Shown one piece after another: positions 31,912-41,205 of a DNA stretch of 49,635 nt. A program made the translations under genes and the position numbers. The DNA is taken from NCBI GenBank assembly GCA_028692255.1, contig JAQUXS010000008.1, positions 1 through 49,635 of the forward strand, given 5' to 3'. Positions within the stretch are counted from its first letter, which is position 1. Every line of letters begins with the position of its first letter. The notes under the pieces are model-generated. The model made no database searches and was not told the DNA's origin. It saw only the letters and a list, made by a program, of their open reading frames with translations. The DNA comes from Clostridium sp. (GTDB lineage Bacteria > Bacillota > Clostridia > Clostridiales > Clostridiaceae).

Positions 31912-32193
31912 TTATTTTAAATTAGTGATTTTTTCTTTTCTTATAATTCTTCTAATACTGCTTTCTGTTAAGAAATACTGCACAGATAAAGTTTTGACAG
32001 ATATCCCTATAAAGTGCTTATTTAAAATTTCTTTGTTTCTTTTTTTTAGATGTTTTTTTGTTTCAGTATTTTCGCCCCAGGATTTTTTATTTTCCTTTTT
32101 TCTGGGTATATAAATATATGCACCATCGGTATATTTTTGAATTATTTCAATTATACTCTTAGGGAGTATATTTTGTGCTTTTTCATATTTCAT
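31912..32193 (-). CDS. CD3324-family protein (HTH-like)
   Basis: A 93-residue basic protein. ILPKSIIEIIQKYTDGAYIYIPRK, SWGENTETKKHLKKRNKEI and the C-terminal FLTESSIRRIIRKEK match the small clostridial family named after CD3324. The last 40 residues look like a helix-turn-helix of the Mor type (LSVQYFLTESSIRRII). DNA binding is inferred. CGGAGCGA lies 8 nt before the ATG at 32193. A long structured leader precedes it. Confidence 0.75.
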   Translation of the reverse strand: MKYEKAQNILPKSIIEIIQKYTDGAYIYIPRKKENKKSWGENTETKKHLKKRNKEILNKHFIGISVKTLSVQYFLTESSIRRIIRKEKITNLK

Positions 32194-32200
32194 AAGTCTC

Positions 32201-32310
32201 GCTCCGTTCTACATTTAAATTTTAAATGAAGAAGCAAAGACTGAACAAAACATGAATTAATTTCGCTCCAAGCAAAAGTTATTCACGCTTTTACAATCTT
32301 TGCATGGAGC
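32201..32310 (-). promoter_or_regulatory. Structured leader with possible ribosome-site pairing
   Basis: GCTCCA-GCAAAAG (32265-32278) and CTTTGC-TGGAGC (32298-32310) form a 13-bp near-perfect stem. On the minus strand GCTCC of this stem could instead pair with GGAGC of the ribosome site at 32201-32205, and GGAGCGA occurs in both places. This allows two alternative folds. The rest of the stretch to 32387 shows nothing else. Confidence 0.35.
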
Positions 32311-32387
32311 TTAGTGCATTAGCTAAAAACATATAATATCACTTCCATATATTGATTTAATATCTGATATTAATTTTAACATATTTT

Positions 32388-32935
32388 TTAATGATTATAT
32401 GTTACTTTTCTTTTATCTAGCAGTTTTAAAATCAAAATAGCTACAATGCCGCCTATTAAAGCTGTTATAAGCTGTGGCATACCCATTACCATGGATAATT
32501 TTTAATGATTTTAACATCGCCAAATAGTTTTAAAGATACAGCTATTTTTGATGCTGATATATATAAAAATAAGAATTTTAAAATTGCACCTACTATTATT
32601 CCAAGTACCATTCCATATTTTTTTACCTTTTGAAAATTATAAAAAGCTATAACAAAAATTGCATTACCTATCATTATAAAAGGCAAAAAAGGACCGAACA
32701 TTGGAGAAAGCTGACCTAAAGCCCATGCTAAAAGTGGAGTGAGAACTCCAACGCAAACTCCTAAATATACTCCACATATTGAAGCAGTTAAAAGTAAAAC
32801 AGCATTTACAGCAGGTCCTACAAAAAATTGACTAATACCTGGATAAGCTCGCCCAATAAATTGAAATACTATTGCAATTGCAAGGAAAAAAGCAGCTCTT
32901 ACCAAAGTCTTTAAATTGTTATTCATAAAAATCAT
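32388..32935 (-). pseudogene. ECF transporter S-component-like membrane protein, frameshifted
   Basis: The first 145 or so residues (from ATG 32935 or the in-frame ATG at 32926) have five hydrophobic segments and the pattern of an ECF substrate-binding subunit (AAFFLAIAIVFQFIGR, FVGPAVNAVLLLTASICG). The frame then stops at 32486 after VKIIKNYPW. The neighbouring frame continues with MVMGMPQLITALIGG and ILILKLLDKRK to a stop at 32388, as such proteins normally end. One missing base in a short T/A run near 32500 restores a 182-residue protein. Vitamin specificity is unknown. This may be true decay or a sequencing error. Confidence 0.65.
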
Positions 32936-33116
32936 CCCTTTGTTATTGATTTAAAATTTAGTTTCATTTTAGTTTTAATGATAATTATTGTCAAGTAAAA
33001 GTAGTAATTAAAGCATTTGAAAATAGCTTCAGCTTAATCAATAGTTGATAAGTTTTGTATATAAAGATTATAATGTATTTATAATATAAGATAAATAACA
33101 AGTAGGAGGACTATAT

Positions 33117-34508
33117 ATGGATTTAAATAAACAAGTTGATAACCTTAGTGAAGACTTGATTAAGGCAGTTCAAAAAATCATAAGAGTTAAAAGCGTTGAA
33201 GGTGAAAAAAAAGAAAGTATGCCTTACGGGGAAGGTCCAGCTAAGGCATTAGAAACAGCACTTGAAATCGCAAAAAGTTTAGGATTTGAAGTACATAATG
33301 TAGATAATTATGTTGGATATGCTGAATATGGCAAGGGAGAGGAATATGTTGCAGCACTTGGTCATCTTGATGTTGTGCCTGAGGGAGAAGGATGGAAGTA
33401 TCCACCTTATGCAGCAGAAATACATGATGGAAAAATATTTGGGAGAGGAACACTTGATGATAAAGGACCGATAATTTCTTCACTTTATGCTCTTAAGGCA
33501 TTAGTAGATTCAAAAGCTCCACTTTCAAAGAAAATAAGAATTATATTTGGAACTAATGAAGAATCAGGAAGCTCTGAAATACCTCATTATCTTGCAAAGG
33601 AAAAACCACCAGTTGCAGGCTTCACACCAGATGCTGAATATCCATTAATAAATGGTGAAAAGGGAATTACAATATTTGATGTTGTAAAGAAGTTTGAAGA
33701 TAATGGTAATGGAGATTATAAGATAAAATACATTCGTGGTGGAGACAAGGCAAACATGGTTCCAAACTATTGTGAAGCAGGAATTGAAGCTGATCTTAAG
33801 AGTAATATAATTGATGAGTGCAATAACTTTGCAAATAGAACAGGATATGCTTTAAAAGCTGAAGAAAAAGGTAATATTGTTGTAATAAAATCAAATGGAT
33901 TTACAGCTCATGGAAGCACACCTGAAAAAGGTAAGAATGCAATTATGCAGCTTTTAGCATTTTTAGGTGAATTAGATTTAGGAAAATCAGACGCTACAAA
34001 TGTTGTAAATTTCTTCAATAAATATGTTGGACTTGAAACAGATGGAGAATCTTTTGGAATTGGTCTAAGTGATAAAGTTTCAGGAAAACTTACATTTAAC
34101 GTTGGTGTAGTTAACATTGATGAGGATTCAGCAAGATTTACTCTTAACATAAGATATCCTGTAACTAATACTTATGAAGATATGATAGTTCCATTTAAAG
34201 AAAGATTAAGTGAAGTTAAGATGGATATTGAAAACATGATGCTTGAGAAACCATTGTATTTCCCAGAAGATCATAAACTAGTAAAGGTGCTTAGGAAAGT
34301 ATATGAAGAGCAGACTGGAATGGATTCAACACCATTTGCAATTGGCGGAGGTACTTATGCAAAATCAATGCCAAATATAATTGGATTTGGACCTATATTC
34401 CCAGGGAAACCTGATCTTGACCACCAGGTTGATGAAAACATTGAAATTGAAGATTTGATTTTAAATGCTAAAATTTATGCACATACATTATATGAACTTG
34501 CAAAATAG
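33117..34508 (+). CDS. pepV: Dipeptidase PepV (M20 family)
   Basis: A 463-residue zinc dipeptidase acting on cytosolic dipeptides. Metal ligands and catalytic residues are visible: LGHLDVVPEGEGW, FGRGTLDDKGP, TNEESGSSEI, TPDAEYP and the C-terminal IGGGTYAKSMPN and DHQVDEN. It has the inserted lid domain (about 190-370) of PepV. GTAGGAGG precedes the ATG. It is monocistronic, with its own terminator. Confidence 0.94.
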   Translation: MDLNKQVDNLSEDLIKAVQKIIRVKSVEGEKKESMPYGEGPAKALETALEIAKSLGFEVHNVDNYVGYAEYGKGEEYVAALGHLDVVPEGEGWKYPPYAAEIHDGKIFGRGTLDDKGPIISSLYALKALVDSKAPLSKKIRIIFGTNEESGSSEIPHYLAKEKPPVAGFTPDAEYPLINGEKGITIFDVVKKFEDNGNGDYKIKYIRGGDKANMVPNYCEAGIEADLKSNIIDECNNFANRTGYALKAEEKGNIVVIKSNGFTAHGSTPEKGKNAIMQLLAFLGELDLGKSDATNVVNFFNKYVGLETDGESFGIGLSDKVSGKLTFNVGVVNIDEDSARFTLNIRYPVTNTYEDMIVPFKERLSEVKMDIENMMLEKPLYFPEDHKLVKVLRKVYEEQTGMDSTPFAIGGGTYAKSMPNIIGFGPIFPGKPDLDHQVDENIEIEDLILNAKIYAHTLYELAK

Positions 34509-34527
34509 AGTTCAATAATCAATGAAG

Positions 34528-34579
34528 GATCAATGATCAGTTGAAGAGAAAATTTCATAATGATCATTGATCATTTTTT
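34528..34579 (+). terminator. Rho-independent terminator
   Basis: GATCAATGATCA (34528-34539) pairs with TGATCATTGATC (34561-34572), followed by T6. Each arm is itself nearly palindromic. Confidence 0.8.
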
Positions 34580-34645
34580 AAATTGGTATTGTTATTTCTT
34601 TGTATTTATAATACTATATCATTAGTTAGGGAAGAGGTGAATTTT

Positions 34646-35284
34646 ATGTCAAAAAATAGTTGTTATACATTAGGAGAAGAACTTGCAAATGCTATAACTC
34701 ATGGAATAGGAACACTTATGGCAATTGCAGCGTTAGTACTGCTTATAGTCTTTTCATCAAGAACAGGTAATGCGTGGTATATTGTAAGTTGTACAATATA
34801 TGGAGTTTGTCTTGTATTGTTGTATTTGTTTTCAACTCTTTATCATAGTATACCTTACAAAGGTGCAAAAAAGATATTTAGAATTTTTGATCATGCATCA
34901 ATTTATATTTTAATTGCAGGAACATATACTCCATTTGCACTTACAATACTTAGAAATCATGGTGGATGGATAATTTTTGGTGTTGTGTGGGGAGCAACTG
35001 TAATAGGTATAACTTTAAAAGTATTTTTTACTGGAAGATTTGAAGTGTTATCTACTATAATATATGTAATAATGGGTTGGCTTATAGTTTTTTATTTTAA
35101 ATATATAGTAATTGGTCTTCCGTTCAATGGAATAGTACTTCTTGTAGCAGGTGGTATTGTTTATACTGCGGGTTCAATTTTATTTTTATTTGATAAGATA
35201 CCATTTAATCATGCTATATGGCATTTGTTTGTAATAGGAGGAAGTGTGTGCCATTTTTTATGTGTATTGTTATACTTGCTTTGA
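34646..35284 (+). CDS. Hemolysin III / PAQR-family membrane protein
   Basis: A 212-residue seven-span protein. Family marks are EELANAITHGIG, LYHSIPYKGAKKIFRIFDHASIYILIAGTYTP (written here as separate motifs LYHSIPYKG and DHASIYILIAGTYTP), and the C-terminal NHAIWHLFVIGG, giving the conserved Glu/His set. YqfA/hlyIII proteins are membrane hydrolase-like proteins; the haemolytic label is historic. The start is ATG 34646 with GAGGTGA upstream; the frame extends to 34583 but includes that site. Confidence 0.87.
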   Translation: MSKNSCYTLGEELANAITHGIGTLMAIAALVLLIVFSSRTGNAWYIVSCTIYGVCLVLLYLFSTLYHSIPYKGAKKIFRIFDHASIYILIAGTYTPFALTILRNHGGWIIFGVVWGATVIGITLKVFFTGRFEVLSTIIYVIMGWLIVFYFKYIVIGLPFNGIVLLVAGGIVYTAGSILFLFDKIPFNHAIWHLFVIGGSVCHFLCVLLYLL

Positions 35285-35295
35285 TGTTCATTTTA

Positions 35296-35357
35296 GAGTA
35301 TATTATCAATAGTGATATATCAGTACTGATAATATACTCAATACTGATATATATAAA
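35296..35357 (+). promoter_or_regulatory. Nested inverted repeats before degV
   Basis: A 13-bp perfect inverted repeat (35296-35308 with 35327-35339) encloses the palindrome ATCAGTACTGAT (35319-35330), and TACTGATATAT recurs just after, at 35342-35352. Lack of a T tail argues against a terminator. It is a good operator candidate for the PadR protein encoded in the transcript that follows. Confidence 0.45.
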
Positions 35358-35383
35358 TTACATGTATTTAGGAGGAAAAAATA

Positions 35384-36232
35384 ATGGAAAAGATAGCTTT
35401 AATTACAGATACAACAGCTGATTTACCAGAGGATATAATTAAAAAGTATAATATAAATGTACTTTCATTTAGAATAATATATAAAGATAGAGAATATAGA
35501 GATAAAATCGAAATATCAGCAAAAGAAGTATACGAAGGGTTTAAAAACGAAATACCTACATCCTCTATGCCAGCGCTTCAGGACATGGAAGATTTATATG
35601 ATAGGCTTGAAGGTGAAGGATATACTCATGCTATAGGCATAACTCTTTCAGCAGGACTTTCAGGTATATATAATGGGTTAACTTTAGCAAGTAAAAACCA
35701 CCCTAAAATAAAGTCTTATATTTGTGACTCAAAATCAATTTCACTTGGCGAAGGTGCACAAGTTGTAGAATGTGCAAAACTTTTAGAAAAGGGAAAGGGT
35801 TTTGACGAAATTGTTAATGCTATACCATCAATTCAAAAGAGAATACATTTGTTCTTTGTAGTTGATACACTGGAATACCTTATAAAAGGTGGAAGAATCG
35901 GAAAAGTTATGGGTACAATAGGAACGTTTCTTAAGTTGAAACCTATAATATCTGTGGATAATGATGGAAAATATTATACTTATGATAAAGTAAGAGGAAG
36001 AAAACAGTCACTAAATAGACTTGTTGAAATAGCAAAAAAAATTACAGATGAAAAAAAATGTATAGGTTTTATGATGAATGGAAATGCAGAGGAAGAGACA
36101 ATTAACGCTAAAAAAATAATAGAGAAATTACCTGGGATTACAGAAATGATATATGGTGGGTGTATTAGTCCAGTATCAGGAGTGCACAGTGGTCCAGGTC
36201 TTGTAGGGCTTGTTTTAGTTGAAGAACAATGA
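35384..36232 (+). CDS. DegV-family fatty-acid-binding protein
   Basis: A 282-residue protein of the DegV/FakB fold. It has KIALITDTTADLPED at the start, the binding-loop PTSSMPALQDM, GITLSAGLSGIYNG, DSKSISLGEGAQV and LEYLIKGGRIGKV. FakB-type members bind a fatty acid for phosphorylation by FakA; fakA is not present here. TTAGGAGG precedes ATG 35384. Its stop overlaps the padR start. Confidence 0.9.
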   Translation: MEKIALITDTTADLPEDIIKKYNINVLSFRIIYKDREYRDKIEISAKEVYEGFKNEIPTSSMPALQDMEDLYDRLEGEGYTHAIGITLSAGLSGIYNGLTLASKNHPKIKSYICDSKSISLGEGAQVVECAKLLEKGKGFDEIVNAIPSIQKRIHLFFVVDTLEYLIKGGRIGKVMGTIGTFLKLKPIISVDNDGKYYTYDKVRGRKQSLNRLVEIAKKITDEKKCIGFMMNGNAEEETINAKKIIEKLPGITEMIYGGCISPVSGVHSGPGLVGLVLVEEQ

Positions 36233-36693
36233 GAGAGATGAACCATTTGGGTAACGACATGGACATAAAAGAGGAAGAAAAAAAATTATATAGGGAATAT
36301 AAAGAGAAATTAGCAAAGCTTAAAAAGGTAAAAAAGGAAAATGAAGCCGTAGGGCAGGTCTTTACAAAAGGGCTACTTCCAATTTATGTATTATATGTTT
36401 TGAGCTTAGGTTCAACTAATGGAAATGATATTGCAAATAAAATTGGTGAAAAAACCAATGGACTTTGGATACCAAGTACAGGAGGAATATATCCACTGCT
36501 TAAAAAAATGGAGAAGAGTGGGTATTTAATTGGTGAGTGGGATGATTCAAAAAAGAAAGCTCAAAAAATATATACTTTGACTAAAGAGGGAATAGAAGAA
36601 TTAGGAAATAAGAAAATTCTTTTAAAAGATAAGATAAGTGAAGCACTTGAGGTCTTTGAAATAATATATAAAGATCTATATAAAAAGGATTAA
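36229..36693 (+). CDS. PadR-family transcriptional regulator
   Basis: A 154-residue regulator. The winged helix runs from about 40 to 120: GLLPIYVLYVLSLGSTNGNDI, WIPSTGGIYPLLKKMEKSGYLI and KIYTLTKEGIEEL. The N-terminal 35 residues are highly charged and the C-terminus gives a dimerisation helix. It overlaps degV by 4 nt (ATG 36229; ATG 36238 also possible), so the two are translationally coupled. It probably represses its own operon through the repeats at 35296. Confidence 0.87.
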   Translation: MREMNHLGNDMDIKEEEKKLYREYKEKLAKLKKVKKENEAVGQVFTKGLLPIYVLYVLSLGSTNGNDIANKIGEKTNGLWIPSTGGIYPLLKKMEKSGYLIGEWDDSKKKAQKIYTLTKEGIEELGNKKILLKDKISEALEVFEIIYKDLYKKD

Positions 36694-36708
36694 AAATATT
36701 TTTTTAAT

Positions 36709-36760
36709 AAATGGCATATTCTAAAGTGGGAACTTCTACTTTGGAATATGCCATTTATTA
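36709..36760 (+). terminator. Rho-independent terminator
   Basis: AAATGGCATATTC (36709-36721) pairs with GAATATGCCATTT (36744-36756), with a further inner AAAGT/ACTTT stem. Confidence 0.88.
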
Positions 36761-36816
36761 GATTTAATACTAAAAACATTGTATAATAACAAATTATTAA
36801 AAATATCATTATTTAA

Positions 36817-36844
36817 TTGCAAAATTATTAATTAATGATATAAT
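36817..36844 (+). promoter_or_regulatory. Promoter of the permease gene
   Basis: TTGCAA (36817-36822) and TATAAT (36839-36844) have a 16-nt spacer. An AT-rich leader with repeated TTAATAATTTT follows up to the start at 36914. Confidence 0.55.
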
Positions 36845-36913
36845 AGATATTAAATTAATAATTTTCGTTAATAATTTTAATTAATTCGAAATTATAAAAA
36901 AGGGGAGATTAAA

Positions 36914-38335
36914 TTGTCAGAAATGTTTAAAACTAAATCAATCGACAGTTTGCTTGCAGAAACTAAGGGAAAAGAATCCTTAGAAAAAGTACTTGGGCCA
37001 ACAGAATTAACACTTCTTGGTATAGGTGCTATAGTTGGAACAGGTATCTTTGTAATAACAGGAATAGCTGCAGCAAAATTTTCTGGGCCTGCACTTGTAT
37101 TATCTTTTATTATAGCAGGATTTGCATGTGCTTTTGCAGCATTATGTTATGCGGAATTTGCAGCTATTGTTCCAGTAGCAGGTAGTGCTTATACTTACGG
37201 CTATGCATCACTTGGAGAAATTTGGGCATGGATAATAGGCTGGGATCTTATTTTGGAGTATACAGTTGCAATAGGAACAGTTGCAATAGGATGGTCTGGT
37301 TATGCAGTATCTTTACTTTCAAATGTTGGAATAAATTTACCTCCTAGTTTGATTAATGCTCCAGGCGCTGGTGGAATTGTGAATTTACCTGCAATGCTTA
37401 TTATTGGACTTATAACATTACTCTTAATATCTGGAGTTAAGCAGAGTACACGAGCTAATAATATAATTGTTGCAATTAAACTTACAGTTATTGTACTATT
37501 TATAATTTTAGCAGTTGGTCATGTTAAACCAGCAAATTGGCATCCGTTTATGCCTTATGGATTTAGTGGAGTTGTTAAAGGAGCTGCATATGTTTTCTTT
37601 GCATATATAGGATTTGATGCGGTTTCAACAGCAGCAGAGGAAGTTAAAAATCCACAGAAGGATTTACCAAAAGGAATAACTTACTCATTATTTATATGTA
37701 CTGCACTATATATAATAGTATCAGCAATACTTACAGGAGTTGTACCTTACTATAAATTTGCACAAACTTCAGCACCAGTTGCTTTTGCACTTCAACAAAT
37801 AGGAATAAATTGGGGATCTGCACTTGTATCTGTTGGAGCTATTTGTGGAATAACATCAGTACTTTTAGTAATGATGTTTGGTCAAACTAGAATATTCTTT
37901 GCTATGTCAAGAGATGGACTTATACCTAAAGTTTTAGGTGGAGTTAGTGAAAAAACAAAAACACCAGTTGTGTGTACAGTTATTGTTGGAATAGCAGGAG
38001 CTATAATAGCAGGATTCTTACCTATAGATGTAGTTTCAGAACTTACTAATATCGGTACTCTTGCAGCATTTATAATAGTTTCAATAGGAGTTATTGTTCT
38101 AAGAAAGAAAAGACCTGATATAAAAAGACCATTTAAATGTCCAGGAGCACCTGTAACTCCTATTATATCAGCTTTAGCATGTGCATATCTTATATCACAA
38201 CTTCAGGTTGTAACACTAATAAGATTTGTTGTATGGTTTGCACTTGGATTGGTTGTATATTTCGCATACAGTAGACATCACAGTACTATGAGAATTGAAG
38301 ATGCCAAAGCGGCGGAGACAGCGGCTACAAAGTAA
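36914..38335 (+). CDS. APC-family amino-acid permease (YfnA/CAT type)
   Basis: A 473-residue membrane protein with about 12 spans. It begins with the family block GPTELTLLGIGAIVGTGIFV, followed by AGFACAFAALCYAEFA, the GFDAVSTAAEEVKNPQKDLP motif and FGQTRIFFAMSRDGLIP. This layout is that of the cationic amino-acid transporter group in Firmicutes; the substrate is not determined. TTG 36914 follows AGGGGAG. It is monocistronic. Confidence 0.88.
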   Translation: MSEMFKTKSIDSLLAETKGKESLEKVLGPTELTLLGIGAIVGTGIFVITGIAAAKFSGPALVLSFIIAGFACAFAALCYAEFAAIVPVAGSAYTYGYASLGEIWAWIIGWDLILEYTVAIGTVAIGWSGYAVSLLSNVGINLPPSLINAPGAGGIVNLPAMLIIGLITLLLISGVKQSTRANNIIVAIKLTVIVLFIILAVGHVKPANWHPFMPYGFSGVVKGAAYVFFAYIGFDAVSTAAEEVKNPQKDLPKGITYSLFICTALYIIVSAILTGVVPYYKFAQTSAPVAFALQQIGINWGSALVSVGAICGITSVLLVMMFGQTRIFFAMSRDGLIPKVLGGVSEKTKTPVVCTVIVGIAGAIIAGFLPIDVVSELTNIGTLAAFIIVSIGVIVLRKKRPDIKRPFKCPGAPVTPIISALACAYLISQLQVVTLIRFVVWFALGLVVYFAYSRHHSTMRIEDAKAAETAATK

Positions 38336-38370
38336 AAAAATATATTGTTATAATTTTAAGAATCAACCCT

Positions 38371-38400
38371 AAGAATCAACCTTTTGGTTGATTCTTTTTT
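38371..38400 (+). terminator. Rho-independent terminator
   Basis: AAGAATCAACC (38371-38381) pairs with GGTTGATTCTT (38386-38396) followed by T. The left arm has an exact extra copy at 38358-38368, which could give an alternative, longer-looped hairpin. Confidence 0.9.
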
Positions 38401-38454
38401 TTATGCTATTTGTTAGTATACAAATATAAAATGAATTTCAAAGGGGAGATATAA

Positions 38455-39393
38455 TTGGAAAACTTAGTTGAAGTTAAAAATCTTGAAAAAGCTTATAAAA
38501 ATAAAAAAGCAGTTAAAGGAATAAATTTTTGTGTTAAGAAAGGTGAAGTCTTGGGCTTCTTAGGCCCTAATGGAGCTGGCAAAAGTACAACTATTAATAT
38601 ACTAGCTACAGCTTTAAAGGCTGACAGTGGTGAAATTAAATTTGATGGAACAGATGTTAAAGAGGATGTTTTAAATGTTAAGAAAAATATAGGAGTGGTT
38701 CCACAGGATTTAGCAATATATGAGGACATATCAGCAGAAAGAAATGTTAGTTTTTTTGCAAGCCTTTATGGCATTAAGGGTAATGAATTAAATGAAAAAG
38801 TAAAAGATGCCCTTGAGTTTGTTGGATTAAATGATAAAAAAGATGAGAAACCTAAAAGTTTTTCAGGGGGTATGAAAAGAAGACTTAATATTGCCTGCGC
38901 AATTGCTCATAATCCTAAACTTATAATAATGGATGAACCTACTGTAGGGATAGATCCACAATCAAGAAATCATATTTTGAATTCAATAAAACAGCTTCAG
39001 AAAAATGGAGCTACAATAATATATACAACGCATTACATGGAAGAGGTTGAAGAAATATCAGATAGGATAATAATAATGGATAATGGTTCTATAATAGCAG
39101 AAGGAACAAAAGAAAAACTTAAGGAAAATATAGAAGATGAAAAGGTGTATACAATAGAAGTTAATAATGCAGGAAAATTAGACAAAGATAGTTTCTTTGA
39201 AGTTGAAGGTGTTAAAAAAGTTAATATATTAAAAAATAAAGTTGAAATAATATGTTTAAATACAGTGGAAAATCTAGATAAATTAATTATGGTTATAATG
39301 AATAACAATTGCAAAATAAACAATATTACAAGTAATACAGCTTCTCTTGAAAGGGTATTTCTAAATCTCACAGGAAGAAGTCTTAGGGATTAG
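38455..39393 (+). CDS. ABC transporter ATP-binding protein
   Basis: A 312-residue ATPase of the ABC-2 exporter (DrrA/CcmA) type. Walker A is GPNGAGKST, the Q-loop is VVPQDLAIYE, the signature SFSGGMKRRLNIA, Walker B IIMDEPTVGID and the H-loop TTHYMEE. The C-terminal 90 residues form the usual accessory domain. It starts at TTG 38455 after GGGGAGAT. It is first of a run of five closely spaced genes (38455-44361). The cargo is unknown; drug, lipid or peptide are possible. Confidence 0.88.
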   Translation: MENLVEVKNLEKAYKNKKAVKGINFCVKKGEVLGFLGPNGAGKSTTINILATALKADSGEIKFDGTDVKEDVLNVKKNIGVVPQDLAIYEDISAERNVSFFASLYGIKGNELNEKVKDALEFVGLNDKKDEKPKSFSGGMKRRLNIACAIAHNPKLIIMDEPTVGIDPQSRNHILNSIKQLQKNGATIIYTTHYMEEVEEISDRIIIMDNGSIIAEGTKEKLKENIEDEKVYTIEVNNAGKLDKDSFFEVEGVKKVNILKNKVEIICLNTVENLDKLIMVIMNNNCKINNITSNTASLERVFLNLTGRSLRD

Positions 39394-39404
39394 GGGGGAT
39401 ATAT

Positions 39405-40145
39405 ATGAATTTATTTAAAATAACTAAAATGGATTTTATAAATACTGCAAAGAATCCTACATTATTCTTATGCAATACAATATTCCCGCTAATTTTAATA
39501 GGAATATTCGGATTTATAGCAAAGAAAGGCTATGGAACTACAGTAACTTCTTATGATTATTATGGAGTTACTATGCTTGTATATTCTGTATTTAATATAG
39601 CTCTTACTACTTCAAATACCTTTATGGAGAAAAATCTAAAAAAAGGTAATGTAAGACTTATATATTCACCAACGTATACATCTAATATATTTTTTTCAAA
39701 AATATTAGCATCTTTTTTGTTTGGAGCAGTATGTTACACAGTTTTAATGATATTAGAAGACAAAATCTTAGGTATAAATTTAGGTGGAAAAAATTTTATA
39801 TATGTACTTGTATTGATAATATTTTTTACATTCTTAATGTGCTGTCTTGGAGCGTTTATGTGCTGTATTTTTAAAAGTGAAGAAGCTGCCAATAAATTTA
39901 TGTCGCCTTTAGTAACATTGTTTGCTATATTTGGTGGTATGTTTTTCCCAGTAGACAGTCTTGGAAGTATAGTTAGGAACTTGTCATATGTATCACCAGT
40001 AAAATGGATAAATGAGTGCATTTTTAGAATTATTTATGACGGTGATTTATCTATGTTTGCACCAATAATAATAGTTTTTGCTGTTATTTCAGTAATTCTA
40101 ATTATTTTATGTAAAATAACTTTCAAACCGGAGGAATATGTGTAA
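39405..40145 (+). CDS. ABC-2 type permease
   Basis: A 246-residue membrane protein with six segments. It has the ABC-2 topology (NTIFPLILIGIFGFI, LGAFMCCIFKSEEAANKF, LFAIFGGMFFPVDSLG), the last being the typical re-entrant region before the final spans. It overlaps the next permease gene by one base (TAATG), so the two are coupled and probably form a heterodimer. Confidence 0.83.
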   Translation: MNLFKITKMDFINTAKNPTLFLCNTIFPLILIGIFGFIAKKGYGTTVTSYDYYGVTMLVYSVFNIALTTSNTFMEKNLKKGNVRLIYSPTYTSNIFFSKILASFLFGAVCYTVLMILEDKILGINLGGKNFIYVLVLIIFFTFLMCCLGAFMCCIFKSEEAANKFMSPLVTLFAIFGGMFFPVDSLGSIVRNLSYVSPVKWINECIFRIIYDGDLSMFAPIIIVFAVISVILIILCKITFKPEEYV

Positions 40146-41134
40146 TGAGTATATTTAGTATATTTAAAAATAATTTCTACAGAATAATTTCTAAGAAAGC
40201 TATAGTTATAACAGCAATTATATTTATTCCTCTTATGATAGCAGGGGGAGTTTATTTTACGGCTAATATGGAGACAAAAGTTAATATTGCAGTTGTTTCT
40301 AAAAATCAGAAGCTTAATATGAGCAATAAATATTTTAATCTTAAGGTAATAGATGAAAAACCAAAGATGTCAGATCTTGTTTTAAATAAGTATGATGCTG
40401 TAATTGTGGATAAGGGAAATATGAAATTTAAAGTAATAACCATAAAAAGTAATAAGTTGAAAAATCAAATTGAAAATTTCATTAAGAATCCAAAATCAAA
40501 TATTAATTTCTCGGATTCAGAAAATAAAAGAGGAGTTGGTACTAATATACTTGGATTTATGATGATGATAATTTTAATGCAGCAGATAAGTATTATGCTG
40601 CTCTATCCAGAGGATAGAGATTTAGGAACCTTTAAGAGAATATTAATTGCACCAGTTAGTTCAGGTAAATATTTATTGGCACAGGGAATTTTTGATTTTA
40701 TAGTTACATTTGTGCCATCATACATATCCATAGTGGCAGCCAAAGTTATATTTAAAGTTGACATTGGATTTGGGTATGGAACTTTTGCAGGATTTTTAGC
40801 TCTTCTTATGCTTATTGGTACGGGTTTTTCACTTTGTATCACTTCAATTATGGATGATGTAGACAATGCTTCTATGCTTGGAACTTTTATAGTTATGATA
40901 GGATCAATTGTTTCTGGAAGTTTTTATTCTTTTACAGATAATAGTAAAATTCTAGACAATATTATTAAGCTAATTCCTTTTAAAGGATATTTAACCCTAG
41001 TTCAAGGAGTGGAGAATGGGAAAAGCTTATTTAATTATTCAGGGCAATTAATTTATATTTTTGCAGTAAGCTTAATACTATTTATTATTGGAACGCTTAT
41101 TACAAGGAAAAATTTAAAAAGTGGCAAATATTAG
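40145..41134 (+). CDS. ABC-2 type permease, second subunit
   Basis: A 329-residue membrane protein. One N-terminal span (residues 19-37) is followed by an extracytosolic domain of about 120 residues (MetKVNIAVVSKNQK onward) and five C-terminal spans, the YhgE/DrrB-like topology with MLLYPEDRDLGTFKRILIAPVS. It starts inside the stop of the preceding gene. The LAL regulator gene starts 71 nt downstream. Confidence 0.82.
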   Translation: MSIFSIFKNNFYRIISKKAIVITAIIFIPLMIAGGVYFTANMETKVNIAVVSKNQKLNMSNKYFNLKVIDEKPKMSDLVLNKYDAVIVDKGNMKFKVITIKSNKLKNQIENFIKNPKSNINFSDSENKRGVGTNILGFMMMIILMQQISIMLLYPEDRDLGTFKRILIAPVSSGKYLLAQGIFDFIVTFVPSYISIVAAKVIFKVDIGFGYGTFAGFLALLMLIGTGFSLCITSIMDDVDNASMLGTFIVMIGSIVSGSFYSFTDNSKILDNIIKLIPFKGYLTLVQGVENGKSLFNYSGQLIYIFAVSLILFIIGTLITRKNLKSGKY

Positions 41135-41205
41135 TTGCAGTACTGCAATATATTTTATAATATAAAGCTATAAGAACTTAATATAAATACATGAAGGATG
41201 ATTGG

